A stretch of DNA of 64,000 bases from Mnemiopsis leidyi. Lineage: Eukaryota > Ctenophora > Tentaculata > Lobata > Bolinopsidae. Every line of letters starts with the position of its first letter. The stretch's first letter is position 1. Positions 10,601 through 23,000 of the stretch are shown one piece after another. Both the position numbers and the translations under genes were made by a program. Where the stretch lies: the NCBI GenBank assembly GCA_000226015.1, contig JH153159.1:4947-68946 (forward strand), given 5' to 3'. A model generated the notes under the pieces. That model saw only the letters and a program-made list of their open reading frames with translations. It was not told the DNA's origin and made no database searches.

Positions 10601-12397
10601 TTTTTGAGTAAACATTTGTAATTTTTTTCTGCATCATTCGATTTGTGTTGGTTTTTTAGGTACGGTAAGGCTATGACTTAAACTATATACTCAACTTTTT
10701 GATGACCTTAAGCAGTAAGTAGTAAAATACCAACCGTGACTCCGATCGGCACACTGTTGGGAAGATTGCAAATAACGATGGAGTTTGTGGACCCTACTAC
10801 TGCGGACAATTGTACTATTTGCTCATTAAATTCAGCTATCTCTCAGTAACCTTGTGTGTAATCAAAATATTAATGAGACAGGTCTATTGAATGTCATTGA
10901 CATTGGTAGATTCACGACCTCTATAGCGCGTTTCATGTCGACCATTTAAGGATAAATTAACATAAATTAACATACACTCCTAATAATAATCTACCAGAGT
11001 CGTTAAATATAAATTGGAATATTGAGGGATACAAACTTTGATCTGTTGTAAGTTGTTTGTTGGCAGCCTAATCGATTTGATTTGGCAGTGTTGTCGTTTT
11101 TGCCAAAATTTTACTTTTATGCTCCTTTACACTCTTAAAGAACGATGCAAATTATGATTGAAACTTACTTCGATGTTATAACTTGGGTGTTGCATAAAAC
11201 CGCATAAAAACATAAAAATATGTTCGAATATTTTATCGCACTAGCTTAGTGCGAAGCGGCCAATTATTGTCAATAGTCAACATGGAATTGTGGTAAGAGG
11301 TAACAGTTTACTTAGTTCAGGCCACACAAAAATGCTAATGTGCCTTCTTTCAGCCGCTTGACTCTTTGTTATTTACTGTTTGGCTGCCGTCCAAACTTCA
11401 AACTTTTTGACCCGCCACTTTTCTAAAGGGGTCTAGAAACTTGAGTTCCACATCATGAAAACCTCCGATGTCTTTGTTAAGTTCAATATATCCATTGTCC
11501 CTATAAACTCCCTAACTTTCGGAGCTCCCACACGCGGTAACTTTGGTTAAAAGTAAAACTCAACATGAACTATATGTTTATAGCTATATGCGTCCCAATC
11601 AAGCTGCAATACAACGACCGTTATTTGCTCCCTGTCACCATTACGTAACCATGGCAACCCAACATTTGTTTCACAGTTCATCTCCTCGTACTCCTCAACA
11701 GAAGTACATATAACGTATTCCAACTCCACATTTTTCGTTAGCTCCACCTTACTCAATCTTGGTGCTGCCAAGAACCCGTACGAACTACGATCCAACTCCC
11801 AACGAAACCATATGCACAACACTGCGTTCTTGGAACCGTTCGTACAATCCAAATTCTTCCGATCCGCCATAGCAACTAACTGTTACATTACCTAAACATG
11901 CTGCATGAAGAATTCTGTTGTACGTCTGCGGACGGAATGACATATCCGTGTTGAGCTGGTGCACTTTTCTGATTCCCCTCATAATTTTTGTCCTTGATTA
12001 TTCGGTGTCAATCGCCTATAACTGCTAAGTACTAGACTATTAAATTCTGAAACATACAGCCTTGCTTTAATTTTCTCCTTTGCATTCCCAGCATTTCGGC
12101 GGGACGGGCATACACGATGAGAGGTATATCATATTTATGTATAGATATTTATCCGAGCTTACTCTACAGATGAGCCTTGAAGGATCAGCGGCTACACTGA
12201 AAGGTCATCCATGAACAAAACTTGAATTTTGAAAGAAGGTCAAGATTCTTTGTAAAATATAACTGTTAGAGGAAAGTAATCATCTAGATTTAACCGAGGC
12301 GGGTAGAGAAACTTTCAGTCTCAGAGCATGATTAGTATGGGTCATTCCGATTCTCTCCATGTCATAAATCTGTAAGCAGGCCTTACTAGCTGCCTCC
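10601..12397. other. Gene-poor stretch
   Basis: No supported coding region. A 107-codon minus-strand frame (11547-11870) has no recognisable domain and is listed among rejected items. The X-box at 11645 lies within it. Confidence 0.45.
11645..11658. promoter_or_regulatory. RFX X-box consensus match
   Basis: GTAACCATGGCAAC fits the RFX consensus GTNRCC-N(0-3)-RGYAAC at every fixed position. RFX factors bind such sites, often at ciliary-gene promoters. No neighbouring gene is recognised, so the target is unknown. Confidence 0.45.
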
Positions 12398-15300
12398 GTG
12401 GCCCTGGACTCAAGCCATACTATTTCTTGTCAATTGAACCCAACGGACCCTTCAAAATTTCACATATTTCTTTTAAGTCTAAGTTTTAAAGTTTTACAAC
12501 TTGCTAGTGCAAGTTACAGCCAAAATTTTAGCGGAACAGACCCCTGCCCTTCTGACATCTGTCTGCTGCAAACTGTCTGCCTCGTATCTCCTTCAACAGG
12601 CGAACTAGCCAGAGCCTGCTGTCTAGCGCTGTGTCCCAGTTTTGGTGCTAATTCGAGTAGACAACACGGTTAAATGGGCTGCTAAGTGCCATGGCCCTAT
12701 CCTATCTCCCATCCTCCTTGACAGTACCCATACAACAGCTCCCCCCACTCCCCAGTCAGGGACCATCTCTTAACCTGTTGTGCTTCTTTTGTAGCTCAGC
12801 GACCCCGGCTTCCCCCTCTTTAGACCATGATCTTACAGCACCGAGCTCGACCAGCCCCCGTGGAGCGATGTTTGGTTCTGGACATTCCATATTTCGGGAC
12901 GCCGCTGTAATGCCGATCTTTGTTGAATGCCGACCTTACGTTTTCACACGGCCGATAGCAATCAGCATAGTCTCGATTGTTCCCGGCGCATCTAACACCT
13001 GCGTTTATGTCTTGTCGTACGTTGTTGAAGCGTTGGTCCTAGCGTTGGTCGTGGCTAGCCATGATAAAAAGTGTTATCTGTTTAATCCTTGTCGATAACT
13101 AGCAGACTTTGTCGAGAATTTGGAAATAATACGATTTCATCGAACAATAATTATGTAGCTGGTGTCTGATCTCAATCAATCCCGCTGTCCAGATTAATGA
13201 TTACTCTGTACGATTCATGGAGCCTGACATTCAAGACACCCCCGTAATCCGATATTGGACGCATAATAAATACCCGTATTTAATTATAACTACTCCTTTA
13301 GCTGCTCTTATATAGTTCCACGAATAACGGATTACGGATAACCTAAAGCCTAGTTTGTATTTAACCCTAGAACCTGTTATCGGGTGCCGGGCTTTTAAAT
13401 GCGATTTTAATTACACTCTAAAAACGCGGACCCCTCGCAAAACTTAGGCCGTTGTGTCGACGAGTGCGGAAGTGAAGGGGACACTACGCGAGCGATGACA
13501 CCAAGCAGTTACAGAAAAATGGCCACGTGTCCCCGTTACTCGACGGTGATTGGTTGATGGGACAAACGGTTGCTTCCGATTGGATACAGTTCCATATGGT
13601 AGCCCTTACTGCGTACACATATCGTGTCACATTAATGATAAGTAATTTTACAATTTCATTTTATGGCTGTGTAAATTTTTCAGTCGTTTTTGCGTGTCGA
13701 GAGCGCAGCCATGTCCTACACAAATATCGTAGCTCTCAGCTCTACAAATAGCCGTACCGTCTTCACACTCTGCTTTTTGTCAACGTTCCAGTCTCCCATT
13801 ATAATGGAGCAATTAGTAGCACTAATATTCGTTAATACGTTAAACGCGCCACGTCACATTCCCCACCGCCCGGCTGGCCCGTTTTAGAAACGCTCGCTTC
13901 GACACGTTTTCTGATGACCAATCAATTGATCTATCGAATTAACGAATCGCCATCAATTGAAAGTCGTTGACTTTGACTGCCAGCCCATCTTTGCTGTAAG
14001 TAATCTTACACGATCGCAATGGAGTTCCGTTAGTTACGATCTAATTCTATCTTTCTGCTTGCCTCCTTTATAATTCCGAGAGCCTAGCTGCTGCTCCTAT
14101 AGTTCGCTGTTCAGTTTAGTCCCATTTCCTCGGGGCTCGGGTCCACGGTACGCACTTGCGCTTTACTGCCGGATACTAAAAAATTAAACTTGAACGGCGG
14201 TTCGGCAGGCCAATTGGATTCCTCTGTTTAGACCACGTGACGTGCACCCTGCTATTCTTAGATCAGTACTTAAAATAGCTTTTTCCGGTGCTCAGCTCAT
14301 CATTTGAAAGGGGGTTGATGGTGATTATTCTACCCACGGTATAGGGAAAGTTCCCCCTGTCAGGTGACCTTCCACGTGCACTTCCACAAAGTTTCCACGT
14401 GCAGTAACTCCACTGTTGCCTGGATACCACGTGACCTGGCCACGTGGGACCGCTCAATGGATCTGAGGATAAGGCACAACGTAGATGCGTGCAGGAGCAG
14501 CCCCCATAGTGGCCCAGTTTCAACATCCCGGAACTCAATTATTTGATGTTACGGCGACCGCCTCACTTCCCCCAGCTGCACCACGTCGTGCTCCCATAGG
14601 TCCCTGTTCCCCCATGTAGGCCTAGCCGCTAGGAGAGGACTTTCCAGCTCCGCTCCACGCTTTTTCTGAAACGCTTTGTCAATTGTGTCAGTTCATTCTG
14701 AAGAGCTTCATGTTTTCATCGTTCTGCTAAGTATATATGCCGATTGTTCTCACTATTTTTCTATTCTTTAGAAAAACCATCTGCATCGTGATATTTACCC
14801 CTCGCGATCTATCGAGAGAGATGGGAGATAAATAACACAGAAATAGCCACATCCTTCCCACGAGAGAGGTGGTCTGTGCGATCAATTCTCAGCTCTAAAC
14901 TTTTACTTGAGTACATGTCACGTGATCCCGATTGGAATTTCAATTTCCGATGTGAGATCAGACTTGGAGTGATGTGGACTGTGCTGCACATCCTTGTATC
15001 TTCTCCCCACTCCCTCAGTTTGGTCATACTTACTCAGGGGACCCGAGGACAAAGACATCACTTATATTACTGTTAGATGCGCTGATGGGTGTTTCCCTAT
15101 GACAAGGATACCACTATCGGGTCCTCTGGCGGGTGTTGCCCGGTGACCATACCTTTCGCACAGGGTATTGTACTAACTAACATACCCGCATCAAGTCCTC
15201 GCCAGGTTTTGTAGTACCCACAGTCTCAGTACCTACTTTATTATAGTATACTAGAGAAGGGGCAGCCGGGGTAACCTCCTTGTCCTAATCTAGAAACAAG
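12398..15300. other. GC-richer gene-poor block
   Basis: This block is richer in G+C and CpG than the sequence before it. It contains several fairly long open frames by chance (for example 12691-13098), none with a recognised motif. It includes the CACGTG cluster at 14234-14446 and one TCACGTGA at 14918. It might be a CpG-rich promoter region for a transcript I cannot see. Confidence 0.35.
14234..14446. promoter_or_regulatory. Cluster of five CACGTG boxes
   Basis: CACGTG cores begin at 14234, 14373, 14396, 14428 and 14441, five in about 210 bases. Two are embedded in CCACGTGAC and one in CCACGTGG. A GTTGCC half X-box lies between the third and fourth. bHLH or bHLH-ZIP binding is the natural reading, from motif knowledge only. 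No gene start can be tied to it. Confidence 0.4.
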
Positions 15301-18300
15301 GCTGCTGTAGCGGTGTGCTGCCACGTTTTCATGAGATGTGTCGTCTTGAAGCCCGATCTACCGCACTGCCACATTGCACAGCTCCCCGGTCATCTCGTTA
15401 TCTTCCGTAAGTCACATTATCCTCAGTAACATGTGTTTCCTTGCCGCCAATATGTTCGGTTTGTGGGGGTCCGTTACTCTCTTCTGATTTTTTCCTCGGC
15501 ACCTGATGCCCCAGTCTTAATGAACTAACTCCTTGTACTGTCCATTTAGAACGCCAATATTCGGATATATATCGCATCTCTTTATCGTACATGTCCCTGT
15601 TAAGGTAGTGTCCGTCGTATCAGAAACATTTTCCCTACTTCTCTTACCCCCATTGGAGGCTTCCTGAGCTTTCGTGATAACTAATTTCGTAATATCCATT
15701 AGCAAGCTCCCACAGTGACTCGTGGAACAAAGCCCAAGTATTTAACAGTTGCTCAATATATTCAGCTAGCGTAATTAATTCCCGCAAATTCGTGTCTTAT
15801 TTTGCTGGGCTTCGATTCTTTGATTTTGTCCTAGTTTAAAAGTCGAGACTCGTGTCAGACTGAAATTTTAATTTCATATTTGGTCATTCATTTTTTTCTG
15901 AACAGTAAAGAAGCTCTAATTTTGCAGGCATTGATGACATAATTTTTGGCATACATGGCCTCCCAGCCTTCCCATAAACAAGTAGGGGATCTTGATACGG
16001 CATTAAACGAAGTCTAGTCATTCAATTACCGGCTGAAACTCACATCAATCAAATTAGAAATATCAGACAACTTTTAAAACTATTGAAGGTTATTATAGCT
16101 GTTGGGTTCTTTTTAATAAAAGTGATCAACCACGGCCCCTGTTTCACAAGTCTCGCAAGAACACAACTCTGGGTTTTTCTCATCAGATCTAATAGCAGTA
16201 GCACAGCTTCTCTATTTCTTACAGGGTAACAGTCCACTTGACTCGCTTTTCTCAGCTGTGTGACACAGACTTTTACAGGTTGTTTAACCTTCAACTCTCC
16301 TGTCTTATAAACTTCGCTAGTCTCTTCTTAATAAAGTTGGGTCGTTTTCTGACATACATAGTTCCTCCTTTTTCATCTCGACTTGCAGCAATACTGCCGG
16401 CTGCTTTCCTCTTAACTTAATTAATACATATAACTACTTTCCAATCCATTTAATTCAACGCCTTGTGTTTAATTCTTTTAACTCACTCTGATGACTCTCT
16501 AAATATTCAATGATTGCATTTTTAAAACATTTACATTTCACAAATTTCAAATGAAACAGGTGTAAGATAATTGGGAACATATGTGGAAAATAAGAAATTA
16601 GAGCGCTGAGTTTATAATTATGCGATCAAAAATTCATTCTCACGATTTATTAAAGTATGTATTGTGTAAGGCACGTTGTATAAATGTATAACACGAAACT
16701 CCATAAAAAATATTGTATTTTGAGCGTTGCCACCACTTGACTACATTTCTAGTTAAAGTGTCGTGTATAGCGTTCACCACCCCCGCATATAGAAACGGGT
16801 TCTCGAGATTATTGCATGATCGTTAGATCGCCATTTGCCACTTCAGTTTTTGGTTGAAGTGTTTGACGTATTGTATGATGGCGACAACAACTTGTCTTTT
16901 TACTAGCTCTTGAATGCTCAAAGAATGTTTTTTTGCGGATTTGAGAGAAGTCTTCGTTTTGGCTGTTTATGTTCTCAACCTTTAACGTTACCCAAAATAA
17001 CTGTTTCCATGACAACGAACATGCCACGAAAATTACTTGAAATCGCCCTGAAATCAGAGTTTGCCATGAGGATCTAAAGTAACCGCCCTTTGCTATAACC
17101 TGCTATGTAACCTGCTATATAACCTGCCAACACCTACACCTACACCAGTGTTAAAACAGGCCGTGTCAGTTGCGGAAGTAATCAACAAATCGTGTCAGTA
17201 CCCCGGTAATAGCCGTGATGTAGGACGGAGTTGGAGCGAACATCCGGCCAACTACCAGAGAAGCCGTATACCTGGGATGTACCAGTAGTGACACTCTTAC
17301 TAGAGCTGGTAGTCTGACGACGTAATGTTACTTCACACCTTCACACCAGTCATCACTTCCACTTTCGTGTAGGGGTCACGTGACTTGGCAGAGTTTTGCA
17401 GCTTCCTTGATCGGTCCTGGTTTCGCCGTTTCGGTGATGTTTGATGGGTAAAGGAGCAATGTTTGACATTAATACTTCGCTTTTGAGAAGGGATGGTGAC
17501 CTACAGGACTATTTTGAATAATGACATTCTTCATGAAACAAAATTAGGGCATAATTCAATACAAGATTTAATAATCTCATCAAGATGTATAAGTCTTTTG
17601 GGATAAATTGGGGTGATAATTTGATTAGAGTATTTTGGTACTTTTAACGGAAGTTTCCCGTTGTGAGACAAGCAATAAATAAATATTCCTATTAAAGAAA
17701 GTGGAAACATCTTGCAATCTTGACACTACCAAAAGCTCTGGAACATTCGAATATATGCCTGAAACCATGAGGTATAATATATGCTGAACTACCATTTCCA
17801 TGCATATGACCTGCCTTTACAGCAGCAGGTGCTGTACAGTTGTTAAAACATCTGTGTTTTCCATCACGTATACTCGGCGGTGTACCTACTTTCTGCACCT
17901 TTCATGTTTTACCGCCCTTTCTGTACCTACATACTGAAAAATAAATCAACTTCCAGTACAATACTGATACTGTATAAGCAGATATTATTTTTAGAAAACC
18001 CTTGGCAGCCAGCCAGGAAAGGACAACTGATGAAAATGAATATAATCTTCTTACTAGCTGTACTAAACTTTTTCGTCTTTCACAACACACTCACACACCA
18101 CCTCCCTATTAAGTCCTCTAAATAGGATTCCCTCGACTAATTCATCCCTGAAGCTCCACCGTAACCAGATTCGAGTTAACCCATATATTTCGTCCTTATT
18201 TTGTCTATATCCTCCGCTCGACAAAGTCTGGAATACCCCACGAAGGTCGATTTAGAAGTGTCTCCTAGAAAGTGTCACTCTCTCGGGGCAACAAGACTGG

Positions 18301-19384
18301 AGGAAGTGTAGAACTGACCTGCTTTGCCCCTTTGTCATCTCCTAAAATATCCCCCAAGTACTCGCCAGGTCCTCCTAATCTTCTCCCTGTTTGTGGTCGG
18401 AGATGGGAAGTAGAGTTGTCACGCTCCACCAATTTTGGGAGGAAAACAAAACTGATTATCTTGTTTTCTGTCCGCCTCATTTTGAGGGAATGCCGAAAAA
18501 TATAGGGTAACCGGTATCGAATTAAATATCAGCCGGAAATGGGCTGTTGCCATCTTTTTTGAGACTATTTCAATTAATGACTTTCATGACATTTTTTTAT
18601 CCAGTTCAGCTTTTTACAGGAAAATTGTTTAATTTACGCCCCAGTTTTCTTGATTAAACAATCGGTTTGATTTGACAGCTTCAAAAGTTATTGCCATTGA
18701 CTTGAATCGGAAAAAATTGTGAATTTTTTGACGGTTGCCTCGCGGCTCGCCTGGCCGTCTGTAATTGAAGGATGAATAATGCTGGCTGCTGGTATAATAC
18801 AAGGTGGTATGTGTACAGCTATTTCTGTAATGTGTCTGTGCGTGTGTGACGCAAAGTGCAGTATAACTCAGCTCCAGTTTGGCATACAAATGTGGCTCAC
18901 GTCGTACGGATTTTTTCTTGGAGTCAACAATTCTGGCTGGATGGCTGAGTTTTTGCTCATGCTCGTTATACCAGGTTGTTTGGCTAGATAGATCAAACCG
19001 TTGACAATTGTTGCTGGTCAGACTGATTATAGCACTGCTTTAGTCCGAGTGCTGCGTCTGAGTTTATTAACATTAATCTTGGTTGATCAGTAGTGTCTTG
19101 TACATTTTTTGCATTTTCCTCGTAAGCTATATGCATGTTTGTCGTATTCTTTGTGCTATGTTTTCCGTCTTTCCAGTGTGAAATTTCCGTGTATAATTAC
19201 ACACTGCTCGTGTACACTGCTCGTGTGCTTTTTGCGCAGCCTCAGTATACATTCTCTACGAGATAGAAGAGAGACAAAAATTCGACTCCTCCAGCTGGTT
19301 AAATGACAAACAAGTGCTTAAATGGAGTACGTTACCGTTTGTCTCAATGTAACAACCTCCCCCACGTCCCCTCCTCTCTCTCTC
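15301..19384. other. Gene-poor stretch up to the first assembly gap
   Basis: No supported exon. One TCACGTGA palindrome lies at 17376-17383. The last bases before the gap are a CT run, which may have caused the assembly break. Confidence 0.45.
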
Positions 19385-19394
19385 NNNNNNNNNN
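19385..19394. other. Assembly gap (10 N)
   Basis: Ten N mark a gap whose true size is unknown. It follows a (CT)n run and lies about 110 bases before the FLYWCH-like frame, so the upstream part of that gene may be missing. Confidence 0.99.
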
Positions 19395-19514
19395 AGACCA
19401 TCTGGGATGTGACCCACAGGGATGTGACGGGTGACCCCCTTTCTCGATTGAGAGATACGAGTGGTGCAATAGACCTTTAGGGATGTGATCCCCTGTCCTG
19501 ATTGAGTGATAACT

Positions 19515-19877
19515 ATGAATGTACAACCAACGTGGTCAGTTCATCGCCTTACTATGGCAACTACTCCTACAAACACAACTGTTCCCGGACAATGCGCTGG
19601 CAGCACCAAAGACAAGAAAAGAGGAGACCGGACCTACATGAAGTGTGTCCTAGCCCGCGAGGGTTGCAGAGCCCGAATCGTCCTAGTAAACGGTGGCTTG
19701 GTGAGCCTGGTTCTTGACCACCCCACCGACGGCGTCCACTATTCAGCGACTTACGTCCATGTGGCTAAACAGAAGTTCAGGAGGAATGCCGCCCAAAAAG
19801 ATAAGCCAACCAAGCTCCTTGTCGCTGAGGTTGTGAGACCTATCCGCAAAGCCTTTAAACTCATCAGGAAGACCTGA
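19515..19877 (+). CDS. FLYWCH-type zinc-finger-like ORF, possibly transposon-derived
   Basis: An open frame of 120 residues from the first ATG. Its middle resembles a FLYWCH/WRKY-GCM1-type zinc finger: RGDRTYMKC (about 36-44), a second cysteine after six residues in EGCRARI, then LDHPTDGVHY with two histidines. After this comes a basic helix-like segment with KPTKLL, the place where transposon FLYWCH proteins carry an ePT-like stretch. Such fingers occur in host DNA-binding proteins and at the front of MULE-type DNA transposases. The usual N-terminal G-x-Y part is not clear, and the frame ends 30-40 residues after the finger with no transposase domain. An assembly gap lies 120 bases upstream. 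It may be one exon of a larger gene, a solitary small protein or a transposon fragment. The motif match is by eye. Confidence 0.5.
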   Translation: MNVQPTWSVHRLTMATTPTNTTVPGQCAGSTKDKKRGDRTYMKCVLAREGCRARIVLVNGGLVSLVLDHPTDGVHYSATYVHVAKQKFRRNAAQKDKPTKLLVAEVVRPIRKAFKLIRKT

Positions 19878-19894
19878 TACCTTCTGAGTGAAGG

Positions 19895-20031
19895 TGTACA
19901 GTATGTCGCTGTTTATTGAGCCGCTAAAGCATGTCGCTGTACAGTGCGTGTCGCCACACAGTGCGAAAATTTCGAGTTCGCCGTTCGCTGTACAGTGTGT
20001 GTCGCCGTACAGTGCATGTCGCCATACAGTG
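19895..20031. repeat. Degenerate short tandem repeat, core GTCGCYRTACAGTG
   Basis: About five to six imperfect units of roughly 18 bases, each built on GTCGC followed by TACAGTG or CACAGTG. The clearest are near 19931, 19949, 19986, 20001 and 20018. The array starts 18 bases after the stop codon of the FLYWCH-like frame, so it would lie in its 3' UTR or just beyond it. Confidence 0.6.
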
Positions 20032-23000
20032 ATAGAATCAGATTATGATTTGTGATAAGATAGCAAATCAAGACGAGTCTTGTCATCTAAGTTTAGACCC
20101 GCAGCTACTGCCACTACCAAGAAATTTCGCCTGCTAAATTGATTGATTGATTGGGGACCGAGTTTCCCTCGGTCAATGTTTACTCAAAAAAATATATTAC
20201 ATAAGATTATAGATAGTATAATATGAATAGACTGTAATCCCTCTATGTAGGGCACGGCACACTAGAAAATTTGACATATACTTTTGACCTAAGGTTTAAT
20301 AATAAAATAGTTAAAAAATACTCATAATTAGTTTCTTTATTAGAAAGTAAAACGCTTAAAAATGATTGACATACACATAGCACACGTTATCCACTCCTGC
20401 CTTGATGGAATACTATAATAGGTGATGTTTTAAGACTCTAATTCAGATCAGTAATTTAGGGTAGTTTCTCACGTTAAATTTTTTCGGGTTCTGATGAGAA
20501 TACTTACACTTTTATTACCTACCACTTTTTTCTTTGAGCTACCTTTTTACATGTTGAGGTCTTGTTGTTTATTCTCTTCTTACCCCCTCCAAGCTTGGAG
20601 CAGAGTCAGAGGAGAACCATCTGATTAGTCCTCATTAAACTGCTCCCTGTCAGTCTCCCCACCACAAATTAACCCTACAATTAAAAGTCCTGGGCCATTA
20701 CAACAAGATTAATTAACCTGCAGGTACACCTCCCCACATGCAGGAGGAAGGGTGGAGCCTATCAAAAACCACAGCACACACCACTCTCACCCTCATCCCG
20801 GGATAATATCTCCCGTATCTGGGCCCCCGGAAGTCCCAGCGACCTTTACCCCAGGTCGAACTCTCGTTACACCACAAGCCGGAACTGGGACACACCCTCC
20901 CACCTGGAGTCAGTGATAATGGTATTGAGAGTGGGACTGCGTTGCTTCCGGGGCAGGTTTTTCAAGATATTGTGTTCGAGAGATATTGTTGTGTGGAGAT
21001 CCGGAGATATTGTGTTGCGGTGTGGAGCTTATGTGTCACGTGGTTGGAACTTAATTTTGCTGTGCTGCACGTGTGCCGGCCTATTCTCGACTGAAGTTTC
21101 CAGCTTGGACGGTTTTCTTTTCTATCGGCAGATTTTCAGAAAATCTAGAACAAGTCCACGCACCGCTCGGTGCTGGCCAATAATTTGAAATTCCTGCCGA
21201 AGCCGGTGGTAACTGACGAAAACTCCTCCGATGTTCCGGGCTCCCAACTGAAAGCGGTCGCGATTTGATTTGAGAGGAAGAAGCCCTCGTTCCTTACCTC
21301 CCCTCATGGAAGACAGAACTTGGGCTCTGAACAAATGCCCTCGAGTCGACTCCGACTTAGCCCTGTAAATCTGTAACTACCCAGTCTAAATTTCGTGTCT
21401 TTGAGGGAGTAACAAAGCCTCAGTGCTCTCCCAACGAATCCTGTTTAATTGCGACCTTGTCTTTGATAGTATCTAGGTCTTGTCTCTCGATAGTATCTTA
21501 TTTTCTTTGCCTAGCTCAGCAGCTCGGTTTACCTACATGCCTACCGTATTTTCCCGAATTCCCGAGAATTAACATGTTTCTTACTCGGCGCCGTTATCGC
21601 TATTTATGTATTTCTAACCACGTTATACCTTGTTATAAACTTGTTATAGCCGTGCTATAAACCTGTTAAAGTGTTATACACCGAACTAACTCAATGTTTG
21701 ATGGGATTACCTTACTTTAACTCCCACCACCAGCCACACGTTAACTGCCCATTACCTGCTTTCTAGAACACGGCTATATTCTCCGTGTTTTTGTTGTCGA
21801 GGTGGTACGTCCGTTGTGTTCATTATTTCAGTATTTCTTTGTTTGAGTAGAGATTGTTACACTGCGATTTGAGAGTAAATGCAGCGTTTGAACATTGTAC
21901 TTTTCTCATGACATTAGCCTTGTGTTGTTATTTGAAGCTTCATTGTGTGACCTCAGTGTGTTTAAGGAAGATCTAAATATTCAGTTCTTTGGGCTAAGCG
22001 GCCGAGGCAAGGGTTTCGGTTTATGTGTTGTGTACTCAAATTACGGTCCACTGAAACCAGAATAAATTAATAAGGGACGTGAGTATTTGTATGGAGTTAG
22101 ATTAATTTTAAGGTATATTAATTTCAGATGTGGCTTCTAGATTTATAGTGCTACGTTGGAGGAATCCGGATTATCATTTTTTTCAAAGACGTATTTTGCT
22201 GTGTTTCTCCGACAAATCAATTCAGTAGACAGCACTTTTGGGGCTTATTTAGGGACCCTTCGATTGTTTAAATTTCGCCTAAGATTTCGGTAACTTAACT
22301 CAATATAATTCTCGTGATTGACTGCTCTATCAGGCTACACGATCAGCTGTACGGCTGCTTCACTTCTTTGTCTTGTTGTCACTATAATATTGTTATATCG
22401 GAAACTTTTTCACGTATGTTTTATGAATTCCCCGCATTGCACCTCCAGCCATGAGGAATTTACCGCCCCAGATGTACCAGATTATATTTGCAGTAATTTC
22501 TGTGACTGATCTGCTCTTGTCGCTATTTTTCGGTCGAAATACTAATATTGTTTCCCATTCCTAGTTTCTGGTTTTGTTTTCCCACAGAGCCAAAGGAAAA
22601 GGTATAATATTTTTGAATATATTAGTATTATCGCCATCGGGAGACAGACCAGATCAGCTGAGTAAGATCCCTTTCTACTACTACTGTAAGCTCTTAAACT
22701 GTTTCAGCTGGTAGGCTTGTACTTAGTTTTTGATAGTTTAAGTAGAGGTGTATTTGTAGAGCACACCGGTTCGCAAGTACAGTTACTGTACCGACATTAG
22801 ATATACCCCAGGGCGCTTCTGATCAGCCGGCCAAGAGAGCGAGAGAGTGAGGATGCCGTAACTAATGTAGTTAATGAACACTAAATCTTCCCGCCCAGTT
22901 TTCTCCACTCGTGACTCTGGTCTTGGCCCTGATTGGCCCTTGGAGTTTCTTCCCCTAACTGATTGGTCGCCCAGTCCTGCCGGATGACAATCTCAGCTGC

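Noticed and set aside
11547-11870. A 107-codon minus-strand ATG frame
   Set aside because: No domain, signal or splice support. One frame of this length in gene-poor DNA is expected by chance.
12691-13098. A 135-codon plus-strand frame with a good start context and a hydrophobic C-terminal part
   Set aside because: It lies in a GC-richer block where long open frames are common. The residue pattern is irregular and no family is recognised.
19895-20031. The GTCGC-TACAGTG array as a possible CRISPR-like array
   Set aside because: Units are short, degenerate and without unique spacers, and the genome is eukaryotic.
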